Positions 55,503-64,000 of a DNA stretch of 64,000 nucleotides are shown one piece after another; the first letter of the stretch is position 1, and every line of letters starts with the position of its first letter. The notes below the pieces were generated by a model that was not told the origin of the DNA, did not search any database, and saw only the letters and a program-made list of their open reading frames with translations. The translations under genes were made by a program, and so were the position numbers. The DNA lies in contig NZ_QRBF01000009.1 of NCBI RefSeq assembly GCF_003363265.1, positions 1 through 64,000 of the forward strand, written 5' to 3'. This stretch comes from Dyella psychrodurans. GTDB lineage: Bacteria > Pseudomonadota > Gammaproteobacteria > Xanthomonadales > Rhodanobacteraceae.

Positions 55503-56326
55503 CAGCGTGTCACCGCCCATCGTCGCGTCCAACGCTGCAGCCAAGCCATCGCCACCAGCAACAGCAAGGATGCCGCGAGCATCACCGCGCCCAACGCCGC
55601 GGCGCCACGGTAGTCGTATTGCGAATCGACCTTCTGCACGATGAGGTACGGCGCAATCTCCGTCTTGAAAAGGCGATTGCCCGAGATGAAGACCACCGAT
55701 CCGTACTCGCCGATCGCACGCGCCAGCGCAAGCGCATAACCTGTCAGCAAAGTCGGCGCGAGCAGCGGCAGAAGCACGCGAAAGAATCGCTGTGATGGCG
55801 ACGCGCCCAAGGTGTAGGCCGCCTCCTCCAGATCGCTCTCCATGCTTTCCAGCACCGGCTGCAGCGTGCGCACGACAAACGGAAGACCGACAAACACCAT
55901 CGCGAGAAGCACGCCAAGACGCGTATAGGCCACATCGATGCCGAACGGTGCCAGTCGACTGCCCAGCCATCCATGCGGCGCATAGAGCGCCGTCAACGCG
56001 ATGCCCGCCACCGCCGTGGGCAAGGCGAACGGCAGGTCCACCAGGGCATCGCACAGACGGCGAAAAGCAAAGCGATAGCGCACCAACACCCAGGCCACCA
56101 GCAACCCCAGCACGACGTCGATGGTTGCCGCCAACATCGCCGCACCGAAACTCAGGCGCAGCGAGGCCAGCACGCGCCGCGTGGCGATTTGTGCCCACCA
56201 GCCGGCCGGCCCAAGCTCGCACGCCGTCCACAACAGGGCCGCCAGCGGCAGCAGCACGCTGCCGCCAAGCACGGCGAGCGTGTAGCCCGTGCTGAGGCGA
56301 AATCCTGGCAGTACCTGGCGCGCCAC
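55502..56326 (-). CDS. cysU: Sulfate ABC transporter permease CysU (CysT)
   Basis: A 274-residue inner-membrane permease, partner of CysW. About six hydrophobic helices and the coupling motif EEAAYTLGASPSQRFFRVLLP are present. LDLPFALPTAVAG-type sequence (VDLPFALPTAVAGIAL) is characteristic of CysT. It starts 4 nt after the sulfate-binding protein stop. Confidence 0.94.
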   Translation of the reverse strand: MARQVLPGFRLSTGYTLAVLGGSVLLPLAALLWTACELGPAGWWAQIATRRVLASLRLSFGAAMLAATIDVVLGLLVAWVLVRYRFAFRRLCDALVDLPFALPTAVAGIALTALYAPHGWLGSRLAPFGIDVAYTRLGVLLAMVFVGLPFVVRTLQPVLESMESDLEEAAYTLGASPSQRFFRVLLPLLAPTLLTGYALALARAIGEYGSVVFISGNRLFKTEIAPYLIVQKVDSQYDYRGAAALGAVMLAASLLLLVAMAWLQRWTRRWAVTR

Positions 56327-56330
56327 GGCC

Positions 56331-57332
56331 TCAGCGCTCCTCTTCGGTGATCTGGTCGAAGATGCCGCCGTCGGCGAAGTACGTGGCTTGCACCTTGCGC
56401 CAGTCGCCGAACTGATCGGCGATGGTGAATGCCTTCACGGCGGGAAACTGATGGACATAACTTGCCGCGACCGACGCAAGCCGTGGGCGGAAGAAATGCT
56501 TCGCGGCGATGGCCTGCCCTTCCGGGCTATACAGGAATTGCAGGAAGGCTTCGGCGGTTTTTTGCGTGCCGCGCTTGGCTACGACAGCGTCGACCACCGC
56601 CACCGGCGGCTCGGCCACGATGGTCGCGGAGGGCACCACGATCTCGTAGCTGTCCTTGCCGAATTCCTGCTGCGTGAGCAGCGCTTCGCTCTCCCACGCG
56701 ATAAGCACATCGCCAAGGCCGCGTTGAACAAAGGTATGAGTCGCGCCGCGCGAACCGGTGTCGAGCACCGGCACGTTCTTGTACAGCGCCGTGACGTACG
56801 CACGCGCCTTGTCCGCATTGCCGCCAGGCTGACGCTCGGCCCATCCCCACGCAGCCAGAAAGTTCCAGCGCGCGCCGCCGGATGTCTTCGGATTGGGCGT
56901 AATGACCTGCACATCCGGGCGAACCAGATCCGGCCAGTCGTGAATCTTCTTCGGATTGCCCTTGCGTACAAGGAACACCACCGTCGACGTGTACGGCGAA
57001 CTGTTGTCCGGCAGCCGCGATTGCCAGTTTTTGGCGAGCAGGCCTTTATCCGCCAGTACGTCGATGTCGTAGGCCAGCGCCAGGGTCACCACATCCGCCT
57101 GCAAGCCATCGAGCACCGCGCGAGCCTGCTTGCCGGAGCCGCCGTTGGACGCGGTGATAGTGACAACGTCCCCCGTCTGCCTGGCCCATTGCGCCTGGAA
57201 CGCCGCATCTTCTTCCTGGAACAGCTCGCGCGTCGGATCGAATGAAACATTCAACAGCCGCGTGTCGGCAGCTATCACGTTGCCGACCGCGAATGCGAGC
57301 AACACGACAGGTATGGCGAGAGACCAAGTCAT
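56331..57332 (-). CDS. sbp: Periplasmic sulfate-binding protein
   Basis: A 333-residue periplasmic receptor for sulfate (signal peptide about 1-21, VIAAD). The family landmarks are [31 protein letters not shown] (helix-dipole anion site), the [17 protein letters not shown] segment and [20 protein letters not shown]. It is the first of the sbp-cysUWA set, 108 bp downstream of a porin gene on the same strand. Confidence 0.95.
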   Translation of the reverse strand: MTWSLAIPVVLLAFAVGNVIAADTRLLNVSFDPTRELFQEEDAAFQAQWARQTGDVVTITASNGGSGKQARAVLDGLQADVVTLALAYDIDVLADKGLLAKNWQSRLPDNSSPYTSTVVFLVRKGNPKKIHDWPDLVRPDVQVITPNPKTSGGARWNFLAAWGWAERQPGGNADKARAYVTALYKNVPVLDTGSRGATHTFVQRGLGDVLIAWESEALLTQQEFGKDSYEIVVPSATIVAEPPVAVVDAVVAKRGTQKTAEAFLQFLYSPEGQAIAAKHFFRPRLASVAASYVHQFPAVKAFTIADQFGDWRKVQATYFADGGIFDQITEEER

Positions 57333-57390
57333 CGGGAAAACGCTCCTGAAGATGGGCGAGAAATGCCCACCGTGAACTTTAGGTTTGGAT

Positions 57391-57432
57391 GGCCATACGG
57401 CTGAAAGCGCGAATCGTTCTATCCATATGGCC
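57391..57432. promoter_or_regulatory. Imperfect inverted repeat between porin and sbp
   Basis: GGCCATACGG (57391-57400) and CCATATGGCC (57423-57432) pair with one mismatch around a 22-nt loop. Lying between porin and sbp in a probable operon, it could set the ratio of the two products or be an operator. Confidence 0.45.
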
Positions 57433-57440
57433 GCGCCGGG

Positions 57441-58646
57441 CTATATGAAAATTTCCGCCCGCAATTCGAAGACATGGGGATTGATCACCAGACCCCTGCG
57501 ATCGCTGAACGCTCGGATGTAATTCGCCTGCAGGCGCAGATGAGTGCCCAGGTACCAGTTGGCGCCCGCGGTCCAGTCGTGTTCCTTGCCGCCCAATGCG
57601 CGACCGTCGTTCAGATCCAGCTCGCTGTAGCGCAACGCAAACTCCACCGCGCCCCAGGGGTGAGACGGAATCACGTTGGAGACGTTGCCGTCGTGGTACT
57701 GGCGCGACTCGCCGGTCACGACCCAGGTTCCATAGGCGTAGAAGCCGCCGATGTCGTAATTCGGCTTGCCGTTGTCGAAGGTGGTCTGCGCGTGCAGATA
57801 CTCGCTTTGTACCGACCAGGGACCGTCGATCCACACTTGCTCGAAACCCAGTCGGTTGATGTGGTCGACGTTGGTCAACGTGCCTGAGCTGATCAGCGTG
57901 ACCGTCGTAAGCCCTGCCTCGGGCGGCGTCTTGAAGCTGGTCGTGGCCGGCGCCTGTACGCCGGCTTCGTCGACGATGCCGTAGGGGCGCTCCTGCGACG
58001 CCGTAATGCCCAGGTGAAGCACATCGTTCGCTTCATGGATGGGAATCCACGCGGCGCGCCCCGCCAGCGTATGGCCATGATTTTTGCCTTGCAGGTTCTC
58101 GCCGTAATAGCCGAGGCTCGCCAGCCAATGCGGGTGCTGGATAGCCCAATCCAGCCCGATGCGGCGATTCTCGTAGATAGCCTGCGACGGCAACGCGAGT
58201 TCGATGAAGGTGGTCTGGGTCGAGGTGGTATTGCCTTCGAAACTCAGCGGCGTCTTGCTTTGGCCGAAGCGGACGGCACCGAAGTCGTGGCCGAAAATCG
58301 CCTGGGATTGCAGCCGTGCGAAGACGTCCTGCCACGCCCGGGACTGGAAGTCGTAGTAAACCGTGGCGTCGTAGACACCGGGTTTCTTCACATAGAAACC
58401 CAGGTATTTACGGCGATTAGTGTGCGAGTCCTCGAATTTGTCGTCATCGTGCGAGAAGTTGTTGACGTCGTACTGGTAGCGCAGCACCAGGCCCACATCG
58501 GTTCCGTCATTGAACGTCACATGGGTGGGCCAGTTGTTGAGCCAGTCGTCATCGCCGGCCCTGGCGCTAACGGGCAGCAGCGTGGCCAGCGCCGTCGAGG
58601 CGGCGAGCGTCAACAGGGCATTCGTAGACTTCGATCTTCGCGGCAT
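57441..58646 (-). CDS. Outer-membrane porin (Porin_O_P family)
   Basis: A 401-residue outer-membrane beta-barrel related to phosphate-selective porins OprO/OprP. Signal peptide about 1-30 (VSARAGDDD). Typical motifs are VTGESRQY, alternating strands throughout and a closing aromatic/aliphatic strand (LRAEIFI). The ATG at 58646 has GGAGGGAATGC upstream. An upstream in-frame extension is rejected. Its place ahead of sbp-cysUWA suggests it admits sulfate or organosulfonates rather than phosphate. Confidence 0.85.
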   Translation of the reverse strand: MPRRSKSTNALLTLAASTALATLLPVSARAGDDDWLNNWPTHVTFNDGTDVGLVLRYQYDVNNFSHDDDKFEDSHTNRRKYLGFYVKKPGVYDATVYYDFQSRAWQDVFARLQSQAIFGHDFGAVRFGQSKTPLSFEGNTTSTQTTFIELALPSQAIYENRRIGLDWAIQHPHWLASLGYYGENLQGKNHGHTLAGRAAWIPIHEANDVLHLGITASQERPYGIVDEAGVQAPATTSFKTPPEAGLTTVTLISSGTLTNVDHINRLGFEQVWIDGPWSVQSEYLHAQTTFDNGKPNYDIGGFYAYGTWVVTGESRQYHDGNVSNVIPSHPWGAVEFALRYSELDLNDGRALGGKEHDWTAGANWYLGTHLRLQANYIRAFSDRRGLVINPHVFELRAEIFI

Positions 58647-58874
58647 GCATTCCCTCCGACGCCCGACAACGCGGCGCCTTCTGTTGATTGGAAACTCCCA
58701 TGGGAAGCGTCCGGGGATGGCGCTCCGGAATCCATGCTGCCCGCCCCCTTTTGCCAAGGGGAAAGGAAGGAATGGCATGGAGATATGCCACCCCATCATT
58801 TCTTTGTCAAAAAACGGAGTTCTAACATTTTCCATCTATCAGATAGACGTCTAAACGTCTGTGGAAGATGAATC
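58647..58874. promoter_or_regulatory. Shared control region of the divergent sulfur operons
   Basis: This 228-bp gap must contain promoters for both porin-sbp-cysUWA and cysJIH-sat. The left part is the porin leader and the right part is AT-rich. Near the right end are CTATCAGATAG (58836-58846, a symmetric sequence) and the tandem octamers at 58845-58860. No clear CysB site could be fixed by eye. Confidence 0.6.
58845..58860 (+). promoter_or_regulatory. Tandem met-box-like octamers before cysJ
   Basis: AGACGTCT (58845-58852) is followed directly by AAACGTCT (58853-58860). The first is identical to the enterobacterial MetJ octamer consensus and the second differs by one base, and tandem arrangement is how MetJ binds. 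They end 14 nt before the cysJ start. Whether this organism has MetJ is unknown, so another sulfur regulator may use the site. Confidence 0.6.
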
Positions 58875-60680
58875 ATGACGGCCGTTACCTTATCGCCCCT
58901 CCCTGAAGATAAGCACCCCCTCGTCGGCAGGCTGGTCGAGGGGCTCGATGTGGCCGCGCTGCAATGGCTCTCCGGCTATATCGCGGGTGTGGCGGCCCAG
59001 CGCCAGACTGGCGCAAAGGGGGCATCCCCCGAAGCAGCCGCCGCAGCCAACGCCGAGCCGCAAGACCGCCTCACCGTGCTCTATGGAAGCCAGACCGGCA
59101 ACGCCAAGCGACTGGCGGAGGATCTGGGACGTCGCGCCAGTGCCGCCGGACTCGCTACGCGCGTCGCGCGAGCCGATGCCTACCCGGTACGCGACCTCAA
59201 GCAGGAGCGCCTGCTCTATGTCGTCATCAGCACGCAGGGCGATGGCGAACCGCCGGATGACGCTCGTGCGCTGATGGAATTCCTGGGCGGCGCACGCGCG
59301 CCCAAGCTCGAGCAACTCCATTACGCCGTATTGGGCCTCGGCGATTCCAGCTACCCGCAGTTCTGCGCGGTCGGCCGCCAGGTCGACGAGCGGCTTTCGG
59401 CGCTGGGCGCCCAGCGCCTTTTTGTCGCGGGCGAGGCCGATGTCGATGTGGAGACGGTCGCGACGCCGTGGCTGGAACAGGCACTGCAACAAGCGCGCGA
59501 ACAATTGAAAACGGCGACACCGCTCGCCAAGGTCACGGCGCTGCGCACGGCGCGCACCGCACCGGCATGGCATCGCGATCAACCGTTCGACGCGCCCGTA
59601 TTTCTCAACCAGCGCGTCACCGGCCGCGACAGCGATCGCGATGTCCGTCATATCGAACTTTCGCTGGAAGGGTCCGGCCTGCGCTATGCGCCGGGCGATG
59701 CATTGGGTGTATGGCCCACGCAATCGACAGCGCTTGTGGATGCGGTGCTTGCAACGTTGAAGCTCGACGCAAGCACATCCGTCCACGCTGCCGGCGAAAC
59801 GCTCCCGCTGCATACCTGGCTCACCGAGCGACGCGAACTGACCCAGCTCACGCGCCCGTTCTTCACGGCACATGCCGAACGCAATGGCGACCCCGCCCTG
59901 CGTCAGCTGCTTTCGCCCGATGCACGCGATGCACTGGCCCACGTGTTTTCCCAATGGCAGGTACTCGATCTTCTGCGCAGGCATCCCGCCGATTGGACGG
60001 CCGACACATTGGTGGCAGCGCTTCGCCCGCTTGCGCCGCGCCTCTATTCGATTGCATCCAGCCAGTCGGTGGTCGGCGACGAAGTTCATTTGCTCGTAAG
60101 TCACGTCGACTATGCCTTCGACGGTGACGCGCGCTGGGGCACAGCCAGTCACTATCTGTCCGGGCGCGAGGAAGGCTCGACCACACCCGTGTTCGTGGAA
60201 GCCAACGAACGCTTTCATCTTCCCGCTGACGATCAGCGCGATATCGTCATGATCGGCGCCGGAACCGGCGTCGCACCGTATCGCGCGTTCGTGCAGGAAC
60301 GCGCGGAGCGTGGCGCCAGCGGACGCAACTGGTTGCTGTTCGGCAATCCGCGCTTCTATTCCGATTTCCTCTACCAGGTCGAATGGCAGCAGGCCTTGAA
60401 GAGCGGCCAGCTGCATCGCCTCGATCTCGCGTTCTCGCGCGATCAGGACGAAAAGATCTACGTGCAGCATCGTCTGCGCGAACAAGGCCGCCGCATTTAC
60501 GAATGGCTGGATGGCGGCGCGCATCTTTACGTATGCGGCGATGCCAATCGCATGGCGAAGGATGTGCACAAGACGCTCGTCGCCATCGTGGCCGAACACG
60601 GGGCACGCTTGCCGGAAGACGCCGAGGCGTGGTTGAACCAGTTGATCCAGCAGGGCCGTTATGCCCGCGATGTGTATTGA
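58875..60680 (+). CDS. cysJ: Sulfite reductase flavoprotein alpha subunit
   Basis: CysJ passes electrons from NADPH through FAD and FMN to CysI. The 601-residue protein has an N-terminal flavodoxin domain (about 67-205, [17 protein letters not shown]). It also has an FAD-binding ferredoxin-reductase domain (RLYSIASSQ near 397) and a C-terminal NADPH domain ([18 protein letters not shown], ending RYARDVY). All domains are intact. It is the first gene of the plus-strand operon, 8 nt before cysI, with met-box-like octamers in its leader. Confidence 0.96.
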   Translation: MTAVTLSPLPEDKHPLVGRLVEGLDVAALQWLSGYIAGVAAQRQTGAKGASPEAAAAANAEPQDRLTVLYGSQTGNAKRLAEDLGRRASAAGLATRVARADAYPVRDLKQERLLYVVISTQGDGEPPDDARALMEFLGGARAPKLEQLHYAVLGLGDSSYPQFCAVGRQVDERLSALGAQRLFVAGEADVDVETVATPWLEQALQQAREQLKTATPLAKVTALRTARTAPAWHRDQPFDAPVFLNQRVTGRDSDRDVRHIELSLEGSGLRYAPGDALGVWPTQSTALVDAVLATLKLDASTSVHAAGETLPLHTWLTERRELTQLTRPFFTAHAERNGDPALRQLLSPDARDALAHVFSQWQVLDLLRRHPADWTADTLVAALRPLAPRLYSIASSQSVVGDEVHLLVSHVDYAFDGDARWGTASHYLSGREEGSTTPVFVEANERFHLPADDQRDIVMIGAGTGVAPYRAFVQERAERGASGRNWLLFGNPRFYSDFLYQVEWQQALKSGQLHRLDLAFSRDQDEKIYVQHRLREQGRRIYEWLDGGAHLYVCGDANRMAKDVHKTLVAIVAEHGARLPEDAEAWLNQLIQQGRYARDVY

Positions 60681-60688
60681 GGCCCGCG

Positions 60689-62386
60689 ATGAGCGACTCC
60701 ACCGTTTCCGAACTCGAACAGATCAAGGCCCGCAGCCGCCTGCTGCGCGGCACGCTGGTCGACAGCCTTGCCGACCCCATCACGGGCGCCATCAGCGAGG
60801 ACGACAACAAGCTCCTGAAATTCCACGGCAGCTACCAGCAGGATGATCGCGACCTGCGCGAGGAACGGCGCAAGCAGAAGCTGGAGCCTGCTTATCAGTT
60901 CATGGTGCGCGCGCGCCTTGCCGGCGGCGTGTTGAGCCCCGCGCAATGGTTGTCGTTCGATCACATCGCACGTACCTGGGCCAATGGCACATTGCGCATC
61001 ACGACGCGACAGACGTTCCAGTTGCATGGCATTCTCAAGCGCAATCTGAAGCGTTCGATCGCGGCAATGAACGCGGCGCTGGTCAGCACGATCGCCGCTT
61101 GCGGCGATGTGAATCGCAACGTGGTCGCCAGCGCCAACCCAGTACAGACGCCGGCGCATCGCCTCGCCTATCGCTGGACCGAACGCCTGTCCGAGCACCT
61201 GAAGCCCAAGACCCGCGCTTATCACGAAATCTGGCTGGATGAGCAACGGGTCGCCGGAGGCGAAGAGGAAAGCGAACCGCTTTACGGCCCGACCTATCTT
61301 CCACGCAAGTTCAAGATCGGCATTGCCGTGCCGCCCACCAACGACGTGGACGTGTTCGCGCAGGATCTCGGCCTAATCGCGATCATCGAACATGGCGAGC
61401 TGCTCGGCTTCAATGTGGCCGTCGGTGGCGGCATGGGCGCCAGTCACGGCGACCCGAGCACCTACCCGCGCCTTGGCAGCGTGATCGGCTTCGTCGTGCC
61501 GGAACAGTTGCTGCGCACCGCCGAAGGTGTGATCGAAGTGCAGCGCGATCAGGGCGACCGCAAGGAACGCAAGCACGCACGACTGAAGTACACCATCGAC
61601 CGGCTGGGACTGCCCGCATTCAAGGCGGAACTGGAGCGTCGCATCGGCTTTTCGCTGCAGCCTTCGCGCGCATTCCGCTTCGATCACAATGGCGACCGTT
61701 ACGGCTGGACCGAAGGCGACGTCGGCCGCTGGCACCTCACGCTGCAGATCGAATCGGGCCGTCTTGCCGACCTGCCCGGTCAACCGCACCTGAGCGGTTT
61801 GCGTGCCATTGCCGAAGTGCACCAGGGTGATTTTCGCCTCACCTGCAATCAGAACCTGATCGTCGCCAATGTCCCGGCGACGCAACGCGCACAGATCGAT
61901 GCACTCGTCGCCGAACACAAGCTGGACGGCCATCGTCGACTGAGCGGCATCCGCCAACATGCCGTGGCGTGCGTCGCCTTACCCACCTGCGGCCTGGCGA
62001 TGGCGGAGAGCGAACGTTACCTGCCCCAACTGCTGCCGAAACTGGAAGCGCTTCTCGACCGCCATGGACTGCGCGACGAACCCATCCTGCTGCGCCTTTC
62101 CGGCTGCCCGAATGGTTGCTCGCGCCCTTATCTCGGCGAGATCGCGTTGATCGGGCGAGCCATCGGCCGGTACGACCTGCGCCTTGGCGCCGATTTCGCG
62201 GGCAGACGACTGAATCGCACGTTGCGTGAAAACGTCGATGAAACCGAAATCCTGCGCGAGCTGGATACGTTGTTCGCGCGCTATGCATCGGAGCGGCAGG
62301 AAGGCGAGCGCTTCGGCGATTTCCTCGTGCGCAGCGACGTGCTGCCAGCGGCACGCCACGCCATCGACGTGGAGGTTTTCGCATGA
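60689..62386 (+). CDS. cysI: Sulfite reductase hemoprotein beta subunit
   Basis: CysI reduces sulfite to sulfide at a coupled siroheme and [4Fe-4S] site. The 565-residue protein has the cluster ligands C428 and C434 (CVALPTC) and C473 and C477 (SGCPNGC), and the repeated ferrite-like arrangement of the family ([17 protein letters not shown], then [14 protein letters not shown]). The stop overlaps the cysH start (4 nt). Siroheme synthesis genes are not in the window. Confidence 0.96.
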   Translation: MSDSTVSELEQIKARSRLLRGTLVDSLADPITGAISEDDNKLLKFHGSYQQDDRDLREERRKQKLEPAYQFMVRARLAGGVLSPAQWLSFDHIARTWANGTLRITTRQTFQLHGILKRNLKRSIAAMNAALVSTIAACGDVNRNVVASANPVQTPAHRLAYRWTERLSEHLKPKTRAYHEIWLDEQRVAGGEEESEPLYGPTYLPRKFKIGIAVPPTNDVDVFAQDLGLIAIIEHGELLGFNVAVGGGMGASHGDPSTYPRLGSVIGFVVPEQLLRTAEGVIEVQRDQGDRKERKHARLKYTIDRLGLPAFKAELERRIGFSLQPSRAFRFDHNGDRYGWTEGDVGRWHLTLQIESGRLADLPGQPHLSGLRAIAEVHQGDFRLTCNQNLIVANVPATQRAQIDALVAEHKLDGHRRLSGIRQHAVACVALPTCGLAMAESERYLPQLLPKLEALLDRHGLRDEPILLRLSGCPNGCSRPYLGEIALIGRAIGRYDLRLGADFAGRRLNRTLRENVDETEILRELDTLFARYASERQEGERFGDFLVRSDVLPAARHAIDVEVFA

Positions 62387-63105
62387 CGCTGCCCACGCTC
62401 GACAAAGCCGCCGTCGACACACAGGCACTGATCAAGCTCGATGCCTGGCTGCTGGCCCAAAGCGCGGAGGAGCGCGTGGACTGGGCATTGCAGCATCTTC
62501 CCGGCACCTATGTGCTGTCCTCCAGTTTTGGCGCGCAGTCGGCGGTGTCGCTGCACCTGCTCACCCGGCGGATTCCAACGATCCCCGTCGTCGTCGTGGA
62601 CACCGGCTATCTCTTCCCGGAGACGTATCGATTCATCGACGAACTGACCGGACGTCTGTCGCTCAATCTGCACATCGTCCGCCCGGAGCTGTCTCCCGCC
62701 TGGCTCGAAGCCCGGCATGGCGAGCTGTGGAAGCAGGGCCGCGAAGGACTTGATCACTACAACCGCCTGGCGAAGGTCGAGCCCATGCAGCACGCATTGT
62801 CGGATCTCGGCGCCGGCACCTGGTTCGCGGGATTGCGGCGTCAACAATCGCTCAGCCGCGCCACGGCACCTGCGCTGGACTACCGCCACGGGCGGTGGAA
62901 AGTGCATCCGATCATCGACTGGACCGACCGCGACGTGGGCCTTTATCTGCGCCGCCACGACCTGCCCTATCACCCCTTGTGGGACAAGGGTTATGTCTCG
63001 ATCGGCGACACGCACACCACGCGCCGCTGGGAGCCCGGCATGCGCGAAGAAGACACCCGCTTTTTCGGCATCAAGCGAGAATGCGGATTGCATTTGGACG
63101 TCTGA
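62383..63105 (+). CDS. cysH: Phosphoadenylyl-sulfate reductase (thioredoxin)
   Basis: CysH reduces PAPS to sulfite using thioredoxin. The 240-residue protein has the PP-loop [15 protein letters not shown] near 46-60 and the catalytic Cys C234 in the C-terminal [10 protein letters not shown]. The extra paired cysteines that bind an iron-sulfur cluster in APS reductases are absent, so PAPS is the expected substrate. That in turn requires an APS kinase, which should lie beyond the window end. Confidence 0.95.
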   Translation: MTLPTLDKAAVDTQALIKLDAWLLAQSAEERVDWALQHLPGTYVLSSSFGAQSAVSLHLLTRRIPTIPVVVVDTGYLFPETYRFIDELTGRLSLNLHIVRPELSPAWLEARHGELWKQGREGLDHYNRLAKVEPMQHALSDLGAGTWFAGLRRQQSLSRATAPALDYRHGRWKVHPIIDWTDRDVGLYLRRHDLPYHPLWDKGYVSIGDTHTTRRWEPGMREEDTRFFGIKRECGLHLDV

Positions 63106-63155
63106 AAGCATTCAACACACATAACGATCGATCATTACCCCGATAAGGAAACTCC

Positions 63156-64000
63156 ATGAAAGCCGTCGCCGCCGAGATTGCCTCGGCCGAACTCGATGCC
63201 CTGATACCGCCGCACGGCGGCGTGCTGCGCGATCTTTACCTTCCCACCACTGAAGCCGCGGCGCTCAAGCGCCACAGCGCGTCGCTGCCGCAATGGACGC
63301 TCAATCAGCGCCAGTTGTGCGATCTCGAATTGCTGCTCAACGGTGGTTTTTCGCCCTTGCAAGGTTTTCTCGGGCGCGCGGATTACGATCGTGTCGTCAA
63401 GGAGATGCGCCTCGCCGACGGCACGCTTTGGCCGATGCCGATTACCCTGGATGTCGACGAAGCCTTCGCGGCCAGCCTGCCGGAAGGCGCGCAGATCAGC
63501 CTCAACGATGTGCAGGGCACGCCGCTGGCCGTGTTGACGGTGGAAGACGTCTATTTCCCCGATCGCATTGCCGAAGCGCGGTTCGTCTTCGGAACCACCG
63601 ATCGCACGCATCCGGGCGTGGCCGAGCTGCTCGATCGCACGGGCCCGGTGTACCTGGGCGGTCGCCTGCAGGGCATCCAGCCGCCGGCGCATTACGACTT
63701 CGCGGCGCTTCGCCACAGTCCGCGCCAGTTGCGCGATTGGTTCCGCCAGCACGGCTGGGACCGCATCGTGGCGTTTCAGACCCGCAATCCCATGCATCGC
63801 GCGCACCGCGAACTGACCTTGCGCGCTGCCGAACAGGTCGGCGCGAAATTGTTGATCCAGCCGTCTGTGGGGCGCACCAAGCCTGGCGACGTGGATCACT
63901 ACACGCGCGTACGCTGCTATCGCGCGTTGCTCGAAAACTATCCGCGAGACCGCGCCACCCTGTCGTTGCTGCCGCTCGCCATGCGCATGGGCGGTCCGCG
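63156..64000 (+). CDS. sat: ATP sulfurylase, Sat type (partial, runs off the end)
   Basis: A frame opens at ATG 63156, behind AAGGAAA, and stays open to the window end (281 codons seen). It makes adenosine 5'-phosphosulfate from ATP and sulfate. The Sat/PUA-like N-terminal domain includes LLLNGGFSPLQGFLG. The catalytic domain has FQTRNPMHRAHRELT (the QTRNPxHxxH motif) and the PSVGRTKPGD segment. This is the homo-oligomeric Sat family, not the CysD/CysN pair. Whether an APS kinase is fused at the C-terminus cannot be seen. It is preceded by a 50-bp gap after cysH. Confidence 0.93.
   Translation, partial: MKAVAAEIASAELDALIPPHGGVLRDLYLPTTEAAALKRHSASLPQWTLNQRQLCDLELLLNGGFSPLQGFLGRADYDRVVKEMRLADGTLWPMPITLDVDEAFAASLPEGAQISLNDVQGTPLAVLTVEDVYFPDRIAEARFVFGTTDRTHPGVAELLDRTGPVYLGGRLQGIQPPAHYDFAALRHSPRQLRDWFRQHGWDRIVAFQTRNPMHRAHRELTLRAAEQVGAKLLIQPSVGRTKPGDVDHYTRVRCYRALLENYPRDRATLSLLPLAMRMGGP

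Noticed and set aside
58890-60599. 569-codon minus-strand open frame
   Set aside because: Antisense to cysJ, which has all three expected domains.

Overview
The window is a 64 kb stretch of a high-GC gammaproteobacterial chromosome. Gene content and order (rubredoxin-thiE-hemL, adk next to a PPi-type phosphofructokinase and hppA, a TTG-started waaA, short-type adenylate kinase, cysJIH beside a Porin_O_P and the sulfate ABC transporter) point to the Xanthomonadales/Lysobacterales, most likely a Rhodanobacteraceae member such as Dyella, Rhodanobacter or Luteibacter. This placement is an inference from gene families, not a database result. No rRNA, tRNA, CRISPR array, prophage or insertion sequence was recognised. 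Almost all of the window is ordinary chromosomal backbone.

Layout. (1) 0.36-5.4 kb: a small conserved protein and rubredoxin (minus), thiE-hemL, a voltage-gated-type K+ channel with a zinc-ribbon tail, gloA and argD. (2) 5.6-12.7 kb: the most distinctive locus, a six-gene operon in the order of Pseudomonas fapABCDEF (functional amyloid). It has a textbook sigma-54 promoter, two upstream 7-bp half-site repeats, and a VpsR-like sigma-54 activator gene convergent to its end. (3) 13-23.9 kb: SDR and LON-domain pair, an ABC transporter pair, mpl, adk, PPi-dependent phosphofructokinase, H+-pumping pyrophosphatase and a secreted HAF-repeat protein. (4) 24-31.5 kb: two MocR/PdxR-type regulators (one lacking the PLP lysine), a secreted prolyl oligopeptidase, a prolyl-4-hydroxylase-like oxygenase, a small membrane protein and soluble pyrophosphatase. 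(5) 31.8-37.4 kb: an alcohol dehydrogenase family enzyme, a DUF3224 protein, an AraC regulator, thiC with its TPP riboswitch, a TetR regulator and an unknown protein. (6) 37.6-50.4 kb: an atypical Pcm-family methyltransferase, TolC, then an LPS/envelope region (waaA, lpxL-type acyltransferase, polysaccharide deacetylase, four glycosyltransferase-type genes, an O-antigen ligase), YceI, a RutE-like nitroreductase and an ELM1-family protein. (7) 50.5-64 kb: glnE, then divergent sulfur assimilation operons. The minus-strand arm is porin-sbp-cysU-cysW-cysA (sulfate uptake). The plus-strand arm is cysJ-cysI-cysH-sat (activation and reduction), cut by the window end.

How the parts fit. The fap-like locus should secrete amyloid subunits through a FapF-like outer-membrane pore after action of a C39-type protease. 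Its promoter architecture predicts dependence on RpoN and on the neighbouring activator. The pyrophosphate genes (PPi-PFK, H+-PPase, soluble PPase) suggest PPi is used as an energy currency. The cys operons share one 228-bp control region carrying two tandem octamers that match the met-box consensus. Two families of dispersed intergenic palindromic repeats each occur twice, in opposite orientations.
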